A stretch of 13,430 bases of DNA from Paracoccaceae bacterium (GCA_018222665.1 JAAEZW010000026.1:1-13430); one strand, 5' to 3'. Positions 1-6,887 are shown, counted from the stretch's first letter. Numbers and translations: made by a program. Notes: a model not told the origin generated them from the letters alone.

Positions 1-158
1 ATGGAATGTCGATTTTGATCGTCGACAAAAACCTGAAAGACCTTTTGCAAATTGCGGATCAACACAACATCATTCACAAAGGGGTTGTCGTTTGGAGTGG
101 GAGTTCTGCCGAATTGGACGAGGCAAGCGATATTCGCTCACAATACCTTGGCGTCTGA
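1..158 (+). CDS. livF: Branched-chain amino acid-type ABC transporter ATPase, C-terminal fragment (LivF-like)
   Basis: This is the last 51 codons of a gene that begins before the window; the reading frame starts at base 3 and ends at the TGA at 156-158. The peptide runs from GMSILIVDKNL through HKGVVVWSGSSAEL to YLGV. This matches the C-terminus of LivF-type ATPases: the strand after the H-loop region, the 'G-x-V-V-x-x-G' turn, the 'SAEL' segment and the terminal 'R-x-x-YLGV'. LivF is one of two cytoplasmic ATPases that power LivHM permeases for branched-chain amino acids, amides or similar substrates. The Walker and signature motifs lie upstream and cannot be checked. 'VDKN' stands where 'VEQN' is usual. 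The substrate cannot be told from this fragment. It ends convergently to the minus-strand GlcG-like gene, with a 57-nt gap that shows no clear terminator hairpin. Confidence 0.85.
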   Translation, partial: GMSILIVDKNLKDLLQIADQHNIIHKGVVVWSGSSAELDEASDIRSQYLGV

Positions 159-215
159 AGGGCTAAAATAGGGACGCCGAGGCCAAATGTCAAAACGGAT
201 CAACGTTGTGCGCAG

Positions 216-644
216 TTAACCCGGATCAGCGACAAAACCTGATGCTTCGATCGCAGCAATGGCGCAGGCTTCATCCGCGTCCGATGTGTCGCCAGTAATA
301 CCAACCGCCCCCAAAAGTTGGCCATCTGATTTGATCAATACACCACCAGGTACGGGGACAAGAGAGCCATTCGCCAAGCTGTTCATGGATTGGATGAAGT
401 ATGGTTGTTCCTGCGCGCGGTTGAACAATGCACGCGATCCAATTCCCATACTGATCGCACCACGTGCTTTCCCCTGAGCGATTTCTGGACGCAGATTGCT
501 TGCGCCATCTTCGCGTGCAAGGGCGATAAGCACGCCCGCGCTATCAAGAACGGCAACAGTAAGCGGATTCAACCCGTTTTCCTTGCGCCAGTTTAGCGCA
601 AATTCGATGATTGAATGCGCCTTGTCTAAATTTAATGTGCTCAT
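216..644 (-). CDS. GlcG/HbpS-family (DUF336) small protein
   Basis: A 142-aa protein of the GlcG/HbpS (DUF336) family. Members are compact alpha/beta proteins, some binding haem or cobalamin-like ligands and others encoded beside glycolate, aromatic or diol catabolic genes; many have no proven function. Family marks are 'TVAVLDSAGVLIALAREDGA' near the N-terminus, 'A-x-G-K-A-R-G-A' in the first helix, and the C-terminal hallmark 'PVPGGVLIKSDGQLLGAVGI-TGD', followed by 'DEACAIAAIEA'. The start at 644 is preferred over the in-frame ATG at 659 because the latter overlaps the ribosome-binding site: GGGAGGTGAG lies just upstream of the ATG at 644. No signal peptide is seen, so it is probably cytoplasmic. 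It is the last gene of the minus-strand VOC-monooxygenase-GlcG group, 119 nt after the monooxygenase. Family assignment is firm; the biochemical role is open. Confidence 0.88.
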   Translation of the reverse strand: MSTLNLDKAHSIIEFALNWRKENGLNPLTVAVLDSAGVLIALAREDGASNLRPEIAQGKARGAISMGIGSRALFNRAQEQPYFIQSMNSLANGSLVPVPGGVLIKSDGQLLGAVGITGDTSDADEACAIAAIEASGFVADPG

Positions 645-721
645 CTTCTCACCTCCCATAACCCTATATTATTGTGGTGTCTGAACCCACTAGGTAGTCG
701 CACGTTACCAAAAAGAAATAC

Positions 722-744
722 CGTGTCAGATAATTGAAGACACG
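722..744 (-). repeat. Inverted repeat between the monooxygenase and GlcG-like genes
   Basis: CGTGTC (722-727) and GACACG (739-744) form perfect 6-bp arms around an 11-nt loop. Read on the minus strand, the stem is followed by a T-rich stretch (GTATTTCTTTTT). It could be a weak terminator after the monooxygenase, or an operator for the GlcG-like gene about 80 nt downstream. The stem is short, the loop long and the T-run interrupted, so the terminator reading is weak. Confidence 0.3.
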
Positions 745-763
745 AGTGACATAACCGTTTCAC

Positions 764-2050
764 CTATTGCGATCTGATTTTCGCACCCGCGGCGATCAAA
801 CGCGGCGCATTGTTCAACGCATCCCTCGCAAACCCTGCAGCACTTTTGTATTTCGCCATGAAATCGTTCCGCTCTTCTTCCGACACGACATCGTCGATAT
901 TATCGAAATCGCCACCGGACCGATCATTCACCATGTTAAGTAAGCCAAATGGCCCTGCATCGCGATTGCGCAAAACAAGGGCAGAGATCGGATCACGCAA
1001 TTCGGCATTATATGCTGCCAGAGCATCTGCGTTCACGCCAAATTCCAGGAATTTCGCACCCAATGTTCGGGAATCAATGATTGCTTGGCTCGCGCCATTT
1101 GAACCCGTTGGATACATGGCATGGGCGGCATCTCCTAGTAGCGCAACTGGCCCATCCACCCAGTTGGGTATTGGATCACGATCAATCATAGGGTTTTCAT
1201 ATGCAACATCTGATCCCCGAATTAATGCGGGGACATCCAGCCAATCATATTTCCAGTCTTCAAAATGGTGAATGAAGTCATCCACAGATGTTTGGCGATA
1301 CCATCCCATATTTTGATAGGCATCAGGATCATCATGCGTCACTTCTGCGATCCAGTTGATCAATGATAATCCAGTTTCTGGATCAGGATGCGAAATTGGA
1401 TAAATCACCATACGATGCGCATGTGTCCCAAGCCCCATGAAAGAAGATCCCGTGCGCACTGGTTTCGCCCAGGATGTTCCGCGCCACATCAACACCCCAC
1501 CCCAATGGATCGGCGGTTGATCTGGATACATCTGCGCGCGTATGGCGGAATGAATGCCATCTGCCGCGATCACCAAATCCGCTGTTTCTGTGACAGTGCA
1601 AGTTGAGTTTTCAAATGTAACGCTTGCCCTGCCGTCTTCTTCAATACGGTAACTTTTGGCACGATGCCCTGAATGAAATGCCTCAGCACCTAAAACATCC
1701 AAAAACCGATGATAAAGGGCCATATGAAATTGACCGCGATGAACGGCGTATTGTGGCCAGTTATAGCCAGCAAAGCTGCCCCTTGGCTCAGAATAGATAT
1801 CCTGACCCTGCATGCCAACCAATGCCCATTCTTTAACGGGCAAACCAACCGTATCAAGGATTTCAGGGCCAATGCCCAATTCGTACAGTTCGCGAACGGC
1901 ATTGGGTTGCAAATTAATACCAACGCCCAGCGGTTTGAGGTTTCTGACAGACTCGTAAACCGAACAACACACCCCGATTTGATGTAATGTTAGCCCCAGC
2001 GCCAGGCCACCAATGCCCCCTCCAATTATTATTACACGCCGTTCACTCAT
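764..2050 (-). CDS. FAD-dependent monooxygenase (class A flavoprotein, PhzS/salicylate hydroxylase-like)
   Basis: A 428-aa single-component flavoprotein monooxygenase, the usual length for the family. Visible motifs: the N-terminal dinucleotide-binding G10-G-G-I-G-G15 with the ribose-binding E33 at the end of the second strand; R105 in 'VHRGQ', the conserved FAD-contacting arginine region; the DG motif at 158-171 with D164-G165; and the GD motif at 303-311 with G306-D307-AAH followed by 'PTGSNGASQAI'. Such enzymes use NAD(P)H and O2 to hydroxylate an aromatic or heteroaromatic ring, usually with decarboxylation in the PhzS and salicylate hydroxylase branches. There is no signal peptide, so it should be cytoplasmic. 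It lies between a VOC protein and a GlcG-like protein on the same strand. A palindrome overlapping a TATAAT lies about 70 nt upstream. The substrate cannot be deduced; phenazines are only the best-known substrate of a related enzyme. Confidence 0.9.
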   Translation of the reverse strand: MSERRVIIIGGGIGGLALGLTLHQIGVCCSVYESVRNLKPLGVGINLQPNAVRELYELGIGPEILDTVGLPVKEWALVGMQGQDIYSEPRGSFAGYNWPQYAVHRGQFHMALYHRFLDVLGAEAFHSGHRAKSYRIEEDGRASVTFENSTCTVTETADLVIAADGIHSAIRAQMYPDQPPIHWGGVLMWRGTSWAKPVRTGSSFMGLGTHAHRMVIYPISHPDPETGLSLINWIAEVTHDDPDAYQNMGWYRQTSVDDFIHHFEDWKYDWLDVPALIRGSDVAYENPMIDRDPIPNWVDGPVALLGDAAHAMYPTGSNGASQAIIDSRTLGAKFLEFGVNADALAAYNAELRDPISALVLRNRDAGPFGLLNMVNDRSGGDFDNIDDVVSEEERNDFMAKYKSAAGFARDALNNAPRLIAAGAKIRSQ

Positions 2051-2116
2051 CTGTTTTCCGTCTTTTCAATTCATTCGGCAGGCAGTGGACCACACTTGGC
2101 CACCACATTGTCAACC

Positions 2117-2131
2117 GTTATACATTATAAC
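2117..2131 (-). promoter_or_regulatory. Palindromic operator candidate overlapping a -10 box, upstream of the monooxygenase
   Basis: GTTATA (2117-2122) and TATAAC (2126-2131) are perfect 6-bp arms around the triplet CAT. On the minus strand the palindrome contains an exact TATAAT (2129-2124), placing a transcription start about 65 nt before the monooxygenase ATG. No good -35 box stands 16-18 nt upstream, which is what one expects of a regulated promoter. A TTGACA also lies just downstream on the minus strand (2113-2108). Size and placement suit a dimeric repressor or activator, for example of the GntR or MarR type, but no such regulator is in the window. Confidence 0.4.
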
Positions 2132-2211
2132 AAATTGTAACTCGCTCAATAAAAAAAGACACCATAAAATCTTGGACCTAGAAATTGAACTGCTGGAACA
2201 GGGAAGTTACG

Positions 2212-2610
2212 TCAAAACGTATAAGTGCTCAGTTCAATCAAATTCTGATCAGGGTCACGGATGTATACAGAGTTTATTGCACCCAAAGCGCCAGTACGCA
2301 CTATCGGACCCTGCAAAATCTCAATATTATTGTCATTTAAATGTTTAATGAATTCTTCTAACGCATCATCAATTACAAAACAGAGATCGGCTGAGCCAGG
2401 CAAGGGTGAAGCAGCCTTGGGCTCAAATTCCTCGCCAAACTTATGCAGATTGATTTTTTGCTGTCCGTAGGCAAGCGCTTTACGGTTATCGCCGAATGTG
2501 ACCTCTTGCATCCCTAAAATTTCAACATAAAACTTTATAGCCCGCGGTATATCTTGGACCGTAAGCACCAAATGATCTAATGACACCACGCGTACCATTT
2601 GCATCTCCAT
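2212..2610 (-). CDS. VOC-family (glyoxalase/bleomycin-resistance fold) protein, STM3117-like
   Basis: A 132-aa single-domain vicinal-oxygen-chelate protein. It resembles the STM3117-like subgroup: 'LDHLVLTVQDI' at the start, 'FYVEILGM' in the first helix, 'GQQKINLHKFG' in the middle, 'PGSADLCFV' opening the second half, and 'SVYIRDPDQNLIELS' at the end. Likely metal ligands are H13, H56 and E126. VOC proteins bind a divalent metal and act as dimers in lyase, isomerase, dioxygenase or thiol-transfer reactions; the function of this subgroup is mostly unknown. Two starts are possible. ATG 2610 has GAGAAG 8 nt upstream; ATG 2598 (Met5) has GGAG 6 nt upstream and would fit family length equally well. 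It is divergent from dctB and may be the first gene of the minus-strand group ahead of the monooxygenase. Confidence 0.88.
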   Translation of the reverse strand: MEMQMVRVVSLDHLVLTVQDIPRAIKFYVEILGMQEVTFGDNRKALAYGQQKINLHKFGEEFEPKAASPLPGSADLCFVIDDALEEFIKHLNDNNIEILQGPIVRTGALGAINSVYIRDPDQNLIELSTYTF

Positions 2611-2704
2611 ATCTAAATCTTCTCACTCTCTACCATCTTGGAAAAACCCTTGATAGACATAACGCACGCACATCATGATGAGCGCGAGCGACAAGGGTGT
2701 CCTG

Positions 2705-4387
2705 ATGATTATCAGAAATAGCAGATATCTACTTTTGTTCGGTGTGTTGGCCAGCGCACTCTTCGCAAGTCTTGTCGTCTGGGAAGTCAGTTATCGACAA
2801 GGTATAAAGCTAGCTGCCTCGACTGGCACGGGAGATTTGAATTTAGCGACAGACCGACTTCAATCTCATTTACGGCGATATCGCGAACTCGCGGTTTTGA
2901 TCACAAACCACCCTACATTGGGCAACCTGCTAACGTCGTCACCTGACGCTGCGTCCATCAGCAAAGCGCAAGATATCCTACTGCGTGCCGCAGACAGAAC
3001 GGGTGCCAATAATCTTGCATATTACAGCAGTGCTGGCGAACTGCTGAGTAGTGCACATGATGTCATAACAGCATCACCCATCGTACAAAAACTTTTGGAT
3101 CGCGCCTTAGACGGGGCCTTGGGATCTCAAAGTGGGTATAGTACCATGGGACAACGTGAATACTATTTCGCAGCACCCTATTTCGCCGAAGACCGAACGA
3201 TAAAAGCTGTTCTCGTTGTATCTGTGGATGTCGACAGATTAGAATCTGAATGGCGAGGGACAGTACCAACCGTGTTTTTCCTAGACCATGAGGCGCGCGT
3301 TTTTATATCAAATCGCTCTGAATTAATCGGTTGGGAGCGCAGCAAAAATGAGATTGGGCTCCATCCAGTTCAGGGAGCGGCCTCAAACTTCTCATCAAAA
3401 TTGATCAACGAGAAAGAGATTTGGTATACGAATTGGGGACCATACGTACCAAATACCTCACTTCATCTTACCAAAGAATTACCGATCATCGACATGAGGG
3501 CAGAAGCCTTGATAGATCTGAGTTCGGCCACAAAAATTGCGAACTTACAGGCATCAATGACCGCTGTCTTCGTGCTTTTTTTGGGAGCTTTGCTCTTGGT
3601 AACAATACAGCGGCGAAGGGTATTGGCAGACGCAAACGCGCAACTTGAACAGAAAGTCGCAGAGAGAACTGCAGACCTAAAATCCGCTCAGTCAGAGCTC
3701 GTAAAGGCGGGAAAGTTATCCGCGCTTGGTAGAATGTCAGCTGGAATTAGTCATGAACTGAACCAACCGCTCATGGCAATTCAGCAGTATTCGGAGAATG
3801 CAGTTCGTTTTCTGAAACTGAAAGATACCAAAAGCATTCAGAGTAACCTTGATGAAATTGCAAAGCTGTCACAACGTATGGCCCGGATCATCAAAAATTT
3901 GAGAGCATTTGCCCGCAATGAACATGAACCGATGGGCCGCGTTGACGTTGTGGAAGTGATCAACTCTTCGTTGAAATTGGTAGAAGATCGCATCGAACAA
4001 ACTCAAACCGAATTGAAGTTGGATTTATCTAACACACCTGCATTCGTAAAAGCGGGTGACGTGCGACTGGGACAAGTCTTGCTCAATCTCATTTCAAACG
4101 CATTGGATGCGATGGAGGGAAGTCCTTCTCCTCAATTGACGATACGGGTCACCAACGAGTCCAAAGTCAAAATCTACATCGAAGATATGGGCCCAGGTAT
4201 CGATGATCCTGAACGCATGTTTGATCCGTTTTACACAACGAAGTCTGTTGATAAAGGCGAAGGGCTTGGCCTTGGCCTGTCAATTTCTTACGGACTTGTG
4301 CAAAGTTTTGGCGGAAATATTATTGGCACGAATACTGCGACGGGTGCGCAACTTGTCGTCACATTGGACAAATGGAATGACACCTAA
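2705..4387 (+). CDS. dctB: C4-dicarboxylate sensor histidine kinase DctB
   Basis: A 560-aa membrane histidine kinase. Layout: TM1 about residues 8-28; a periplasmic region of about 250 residues (double PAS/Cache type, with 'YYFAAPYF' and 'VLVVSVDVDRLE') that should bind the dicarboxylate; TM2 about 283-302; a cytoplasmic coiled coil ending in 'KAGKLSALGRM'; the H-box 'GISHELNQPLMAI' with phospho-acceptor His350; the N-box with N465 in 'LISNALDAM'; the G1 box 'DMGPGID' at 494-500; 'FDPFYTTK'; and the G2 box 'GEGLGLGLSISYGL' at 518-531. The short tail linker and 'HELNQPL' H-box are typical of DctB. The start at 2705 has AAGGG 7 nt upstream; an in-frame ATG at 2675 would add ten residues but has no Shine-Dalgarno sequence. 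The gene overlaps dctD by 11 nt, so the two are co-translated. No clear promoter was found in the short divergent spacer. Confidence 0.93.
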   Translation: MIIRNSRYLLLFGVLASALFASLVVWEVSYRQGIKLAASTGTGDLNLATDRLQSHLRRYRELAVLITNHPTLGNLLTSSPDAASISKAQDILLRAADRTGANNLAYYSSAGELLSSAHDVITASPIVQKLLDRALDGALGSQSGYSTMGQREYYFAAPYFAEDRTIKAVLVVSVDVDRLESEWRGTVPTVFFLDHEARVFISNRSELIGWERSKNEIGLHPVQGAASNFSSKLINEKEIWYTNWGPYVPNTSLHLTKELPIIDMRAEALIDLSSATKIANLQASMTAVFVLFLGALLLVTIQRRRVLADANAQLEQKVAERTADLKSAQSELVKAGKLSALGRMSAGISHELNQPLMAIQQYSENAVRFLKLKDTKSIQSNLDEIAKLSQRMARIIKNLRAFARNEHEPMGRVDVVEVINSSLKLVEDRIEQTQTELKLDLSNTPAFVKAGDVRLGQVLLNLISNALDAMEGSPSPQLTIRVTNESKVKIYIEDMGPGIDDPERMFDPFYTTKSVDKGEGLGLGLSISYGLVQSFGGNIIGTNTATGAQLVVTLDKWNDT

Positions 4388-5624
4388 CGTTAACCAAATT
4401 TTGCTCATCGAAGACGATAGAGAAGTGCGCAATGCGATTTCACAAACTTTGCGATTAGAAAGTTTTAGCGTGATCGAATGCAGCGCATTTATTGAAGCAA
4501 AGGACCATATCGCATACGATTTTCCAGGATTGGTTTTAACAGATATCCGAATACCGGGACGCGATGGTTTTTATGTTAACCAGTACTGCAAAAATATTGA
4601 TCCAGATTTACCAGTAATCTTTTTGTCGGGCGAAGGTGATATTCCAATGGCCGTTCGCGCAATGGCAGAAGGCGCTTTTGATTTCTTGGAGAAACCATGC
4701 TCATCAGATCAATTGCTGCCTGTCATTTCTAGGGCATTGAAAACCCGGCATCTTGTCATTGAAAATCGCAATTTGAAAAAGCAAGCATCCTTGGGGGATA
4801 TGTCAGCACGGATGATATTTGGGCGATCGGATAAAGTGCAGAGGCTTAGACAACTCGTCAGAACCGCGGGTAACACCAATTCAGAAGTAATTGTTAGCGG
4901 CGCGCCTGGAACGGGTATTTCAAAAATTGCAGAGGTCATCCATCTGTCAAGCGATCGCGCAAAAGCTCCATTAGAAAAACGGTCATCCGTCAACCTGGAT
5001 CGGTATGAATTCCAGGAAATAATAGATAGATGTGATGGTGGAACACTATTCCTTGATGCAATCGATCAATGCCCCTCGGACACGCAACTTGCTCTGATAG
5101 ACTATTTGGAAAATGATCACAACGTACGCATTATTGCAGGAACGAATGTTGAAATTATGGATCTCGAGCAGTCCGATTTAATGATCTCAGATCTGTTTTA
5201 TAAATTAGCCACACAAACAATTCGGATCCCTTCCATAGACGAGCGCAAAGAAGATATACCCGTTTTATACCAGCAATATGTAAGCCAAGCGGCCGAGCAA
5301 TCTGGCGCACCAGCACCAGAGATAACAGACAACAAACTTACTGAACTTATGTCACGAGATTGGAATGGCAATGCCAGAGCACTCATGCATGATGCGATGC
5401 GATTTGTGCTGGGATTGAGCGATGAGAAATCAGCGATAGCGGTTGAAAAGAACATTGGCCTAAATTCACAATTGGCGGATTTTGAAAAATCTCTACTTGA
5501 GCAAGCATTAAGAAAATACAAAGGTCGATCCTCTCGGGCAGCGGAAGCTTTGGAACTGCCGCGAAAAACATTCTACGACAAGCTAACAAAATACGGATTA
5601 CGAGCAGAGGATTTTCGCGGCTAA
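4377..5624 (+). CDS. dctD: DctD-type response regulator with degenerate AAA+ domain
   Basis: A 415-aa regulator: receiver domain, degenerate AAA+ domain, Fis-type HTH. The receiver is intact: acidic pair D13/D14, phospho-acceptor D56 in 'LTDIRIPGRDG', S84, and K106 in 'FLEKP'. The AAA+ core is eroded. Walker A reads GAPGTGIS (175-182), with Ile181 where lysine is required. The segment between 'EVIH' and 'GGTLFLD' is about 20 residues short and lacks the GAFTGA loop. Walker B ends 'FLDA' (A228 for Glu). 'FREDLYYRL' has become 'MISDLFYKL', losing the arginine-finger region. Sensor II 'GNARAL' and the HTH (about 368-410, 'SSRAAEALELPRKTFYDKL') remain. It should therefore bind DNA under DctB control but not hydrolyse ATP or remodel sigma-54 polymerase. 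The start at 4377 lies inside the end of dctB; the open frame extends further upstream but has no receiver sequence there. Confidence 0.9.
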   Translation: MTPNVNQILLIEDDREVRNAISQTLRLESFSVIECSAFIEAKDHIAYDFPGLVLTDIRIPGRDGFYVNQYCKNIDPDLPVIFLSGEGDIPMAVRAMAEGAFDFLEKPCSSDQLLPVISRALKTRHLVIENRNLKKQASLGDMSARMIFGRSDKVQRLRQLVRTAGNTNSEVIVSGAPGTGISKIAEVIHLSSDRAKAPLEKRSSVNLDRYEFQEIIDRCDGGTLFLDAIDQCPSDTQLALIDYLENDHNVRIIAGTNVEIMDLEQSDLMISDLFYKLATQTIRIPSIDERKEDIPVLYQQYVSQAAEQSGAPAPEITDNKLTELMSRDWNGNARALMHDAMRFVLGLSDEKSAIAVEKNIGLNSQLADFEKSLLEQALRKYKGRSSRAAEALELPRKTFYDKLTKYGLRAEDFRG

Positions 5625-5627
5625 TCC

Positions 5628-5645
5628 TGTGCGACAATCCGCACA
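5628..5645. promoter_or_regulatory. Palindromic operator, distal copy (probable DctD site)
   Basis: TGTGCG-ACAATC-CGCACA: perfect 6-bp inverted arms around a 6-nt centre, starting 4 nt after the dctD stop. It has the general form I recall for rhizobial DctD upstream sites, paired G+C-rich half-sites of the TGTGCG type. No T-run follows, so it is not a terminator. It is paired with a second copy exactly 33 bp downstream, about three helical turns, so both present the same face. Confidence 0.65.
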
Positions 5646-5660
5646 AAGCCGCTATAATAC

Positions 5661-5678
5661 TGTGTGGATTTCCGCACA
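5661..5678. promoter_or_regulatory. Palindromic operator, proximal copy (probable DctD site)
   Basis: TGTGTG-GATTTC-CGCACA: the same half-site pattern as the copy at 5628-5645, with a single T-for-C departure at 5665 in the left arm. Spacing to the first copy is 33 bp centre to centre. The proximal edge is 159 nt before the dctP ATG. Tandem sites on the same helical face suggest cooperative binding of a dimeric Fis-type regulator, most simply the adjacent DctD. Confidence 0.62.
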
Positions 5679-5837
5679 TTTAAGAAATATTCAAACGTAA
5701 TTTTCTCTTTAAAATTATACTAAAATATTGTTTTTATATATTTTTTTAAATCCTAATTTTCCGAATACAAATTTCCTTTCCAATATTGATTCAAGAAATA
5801 ATGTCTGTGCATCACCTATTATTCTGGGAGGACAGAT
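5679..5837 (+). promoter_or_regulatory. AT-rich dctP leader and ribosome-binding site, no sigma-54 element
   Basis: A strongly AT-rich non-coding leader. Between 5668 and 5825 it contains not a single GG dinucleotide, so the GG-N10-GC core of a sigma-54 promoter cannot be present on the plus strand. Several TATA-like hexamers occur (for example TATACT near 5716-5721), but none pairs with a good -35 box, as expected for an activator-dependent sigma-70 promoter. The exact start cannot be fixed. GGGAGG at 5826-5831 is a strong Shine-Dalgarno sequence for the ATG at 5838. Confidence 0.5.
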
Positions 5838-6839
5838 ATGAAATTTTTAACCGCAACGATCACAGCGCTTTCGCTCACAGTGTCAGCCAACGCAGTAAGT
5901 GCCGCGTGTGATGCAGGTGAAACCGTAATCAAATTCGCACACGTCACGAATACCGACCGCCATCCAAAAGGCATTGCAGCTTCATTGCTACAGCAGCGCG
6001 TCAATGATGAGATGAATGGGAAGGCTTGTATGGAAGTCTACCCCAACTCTACATTGTATAACGATGACCAAGTTCTTGAGGCGATGCTACAAGGCGATGT
6101 TCAATTGGCGGCACCGTCATTGTCAAAATTTGAGCAATTCACTAAAGTATTCCGCATTTTTGACCTGCCCTTTATGTTTAAAAATGTGAATGCAGTGGAC
6201 GAATTCCAAAATTCAGAAACTGGTCAGGCCATGAAAGAAAGTATGACACGTCGCGGACTGTTAGGATTGGCCTTCTGGCATAATGGCATGAAACAAATGT
6301 CAGCGAATAAGCCACTTGAAATGCCAACTGATGCGAACGGATTGAAATTCCGCGTGCAAAACTCAGAGGTATTGAAAGCGCAAATGGCGGCTCTTGGTGG
6401 CTCTCCACAACCAATGGCTTTCTCAGAGGTATACGGCGCGTTGCAAACAGGCGTTGTTGATGGCCAAGAAAACACATGGTCCAACATCTACGGTCAGAAA
6501 TTCTTTGAAGTACAAGATGGCATCACAGAAACCAATCACGGCATCATCGACTATCTTCTCGTAACTTCAACAGACTGGTTGGACTCTCTGGATGCTGATG
6601 TACGTGATCAATTCCTGACAATTGTTGCTGAAGTGACAGAAGCGCGTAACTCTGAGTCTACTGCAGTAAATGAATCAGCGAAGCAAGAGATTATCAAAGC
6701 TGGCGGCGTGGTTCGCTCATTAACAGCTGAACAGCGCGCAGCATGGGTCGAAGCTATGAAGCCAGTTTGGGATCAATTCGCAAGCAATGTTGGCGAAGAT
6801 AACATCGCAGCAGCCCAAGCGATCAACGCAAACCATTAA
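5838..6839 (+). CDS. dctP: TRAP transporter substrate-binding protein DctP
   Basis: A 333-aa periplasmic binding protein of the DctP/TAXI-unrelated TRAP family. Residues 1-22 are a Sec signal peptide (MKF, hydrophobic core, cleavage near 'AVSA-AC'). The mature protein shows 'IKFAHVTNTDRHPKG', 'LPFMF', the conserved arginine R172 in 'LKFRVQNSEV', and 'VYGALQTGVVDGQENTW' with N212; this arginine makes the salt bridge to a substrate carboxylate in TRAP binding proteins. C24 and C64 could form a disulfide in the periplasm. Together with adjacent dctBD and dctQM, the likely ligands are malate, succinate, fumarate or a similar organic acid; the exact ligand is inference. The start follows GGGAGG closely. 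It is the first gene of the transport operon and is followed by a strong hairpin. Confidence 0.95.
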   Translation: MKFLTATITALSLTVSANAVSAACDAGETVIKFAHVTNTDRHPKGIAASLLQQRVNDEMNGKACMEVYPNSTLYNDDQVLEAMLQGDVQLAAPSLSKFEQFTKVFRIFDLPFMFKNVNAVDEFQNSETGQAMKESMTRRGLLGLAFWHNGMKQMSANKPLEMPTDANGLKFRVQNSEVLKAQMAALGGSPQPMAFSEVYGALQTGVVDGQENTWSNIYGQKFFEVQDGITETNHGIIDYLLVTSTDWLDSLDADVRDQFLTIVAEVTEARNSESTAVNESAKQEIIKAGGVVRSLTAEQRAAWVEAMKPVWDQFASNVGEDNIAAAQAINANH

Positions 6840-6848
6840 GTCGTAATA

Positions 6849-6887
6849 ATACCCGGCTGCAAATTTTTGCAGCTGGGTATTTTTATT
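6849..6887 (+). terminator. Intrinsic terminator/attenuator between dctP and dctQ
   Basis: ATACCC-G-GCTGCAA (from 6849) pairs with TTGCAGC-T-GGGTAT (to 6880), a 14-bp stem with one G-U pair around a tight A/T loop, and runs straight into TTTTATT. It begins 9 nt after the dctP stop. Partial termination here would give more binding protein than permease, a common arrangement in binding-protein-dependent transport operons; the hairpin would also protect the dctP mRNA 3' end. Confidence 0.88.

Noticed and set aside
1650..1668. TGGCAC sequence resembling a sigma-54 -24 box
   Set aside because: It lies inside the monooxygenase coding region and has no matching TTGC at -12.
810..1987. Several plus-strand open frames opposite the monooxygenase
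   Set aside because: They lie antisense to a gene with full family motifs, have no ribosome-binding sites and resemble no protein family.
4203..4376. Upstream extension of the dctD reading frame over the end of dctB
   Set aside because: The frame is open by chance inside dctB; the receiver domain begins right after the ATG at 4377 and no receiver-like sequence lies before it.
5628..5678. dctD terminator made of the two palindromes
   Set aside because: Neither 6-bp stem is followed by a T-run, and the repeated half-sites with 33-bp phasing fit protein-binding sites better.
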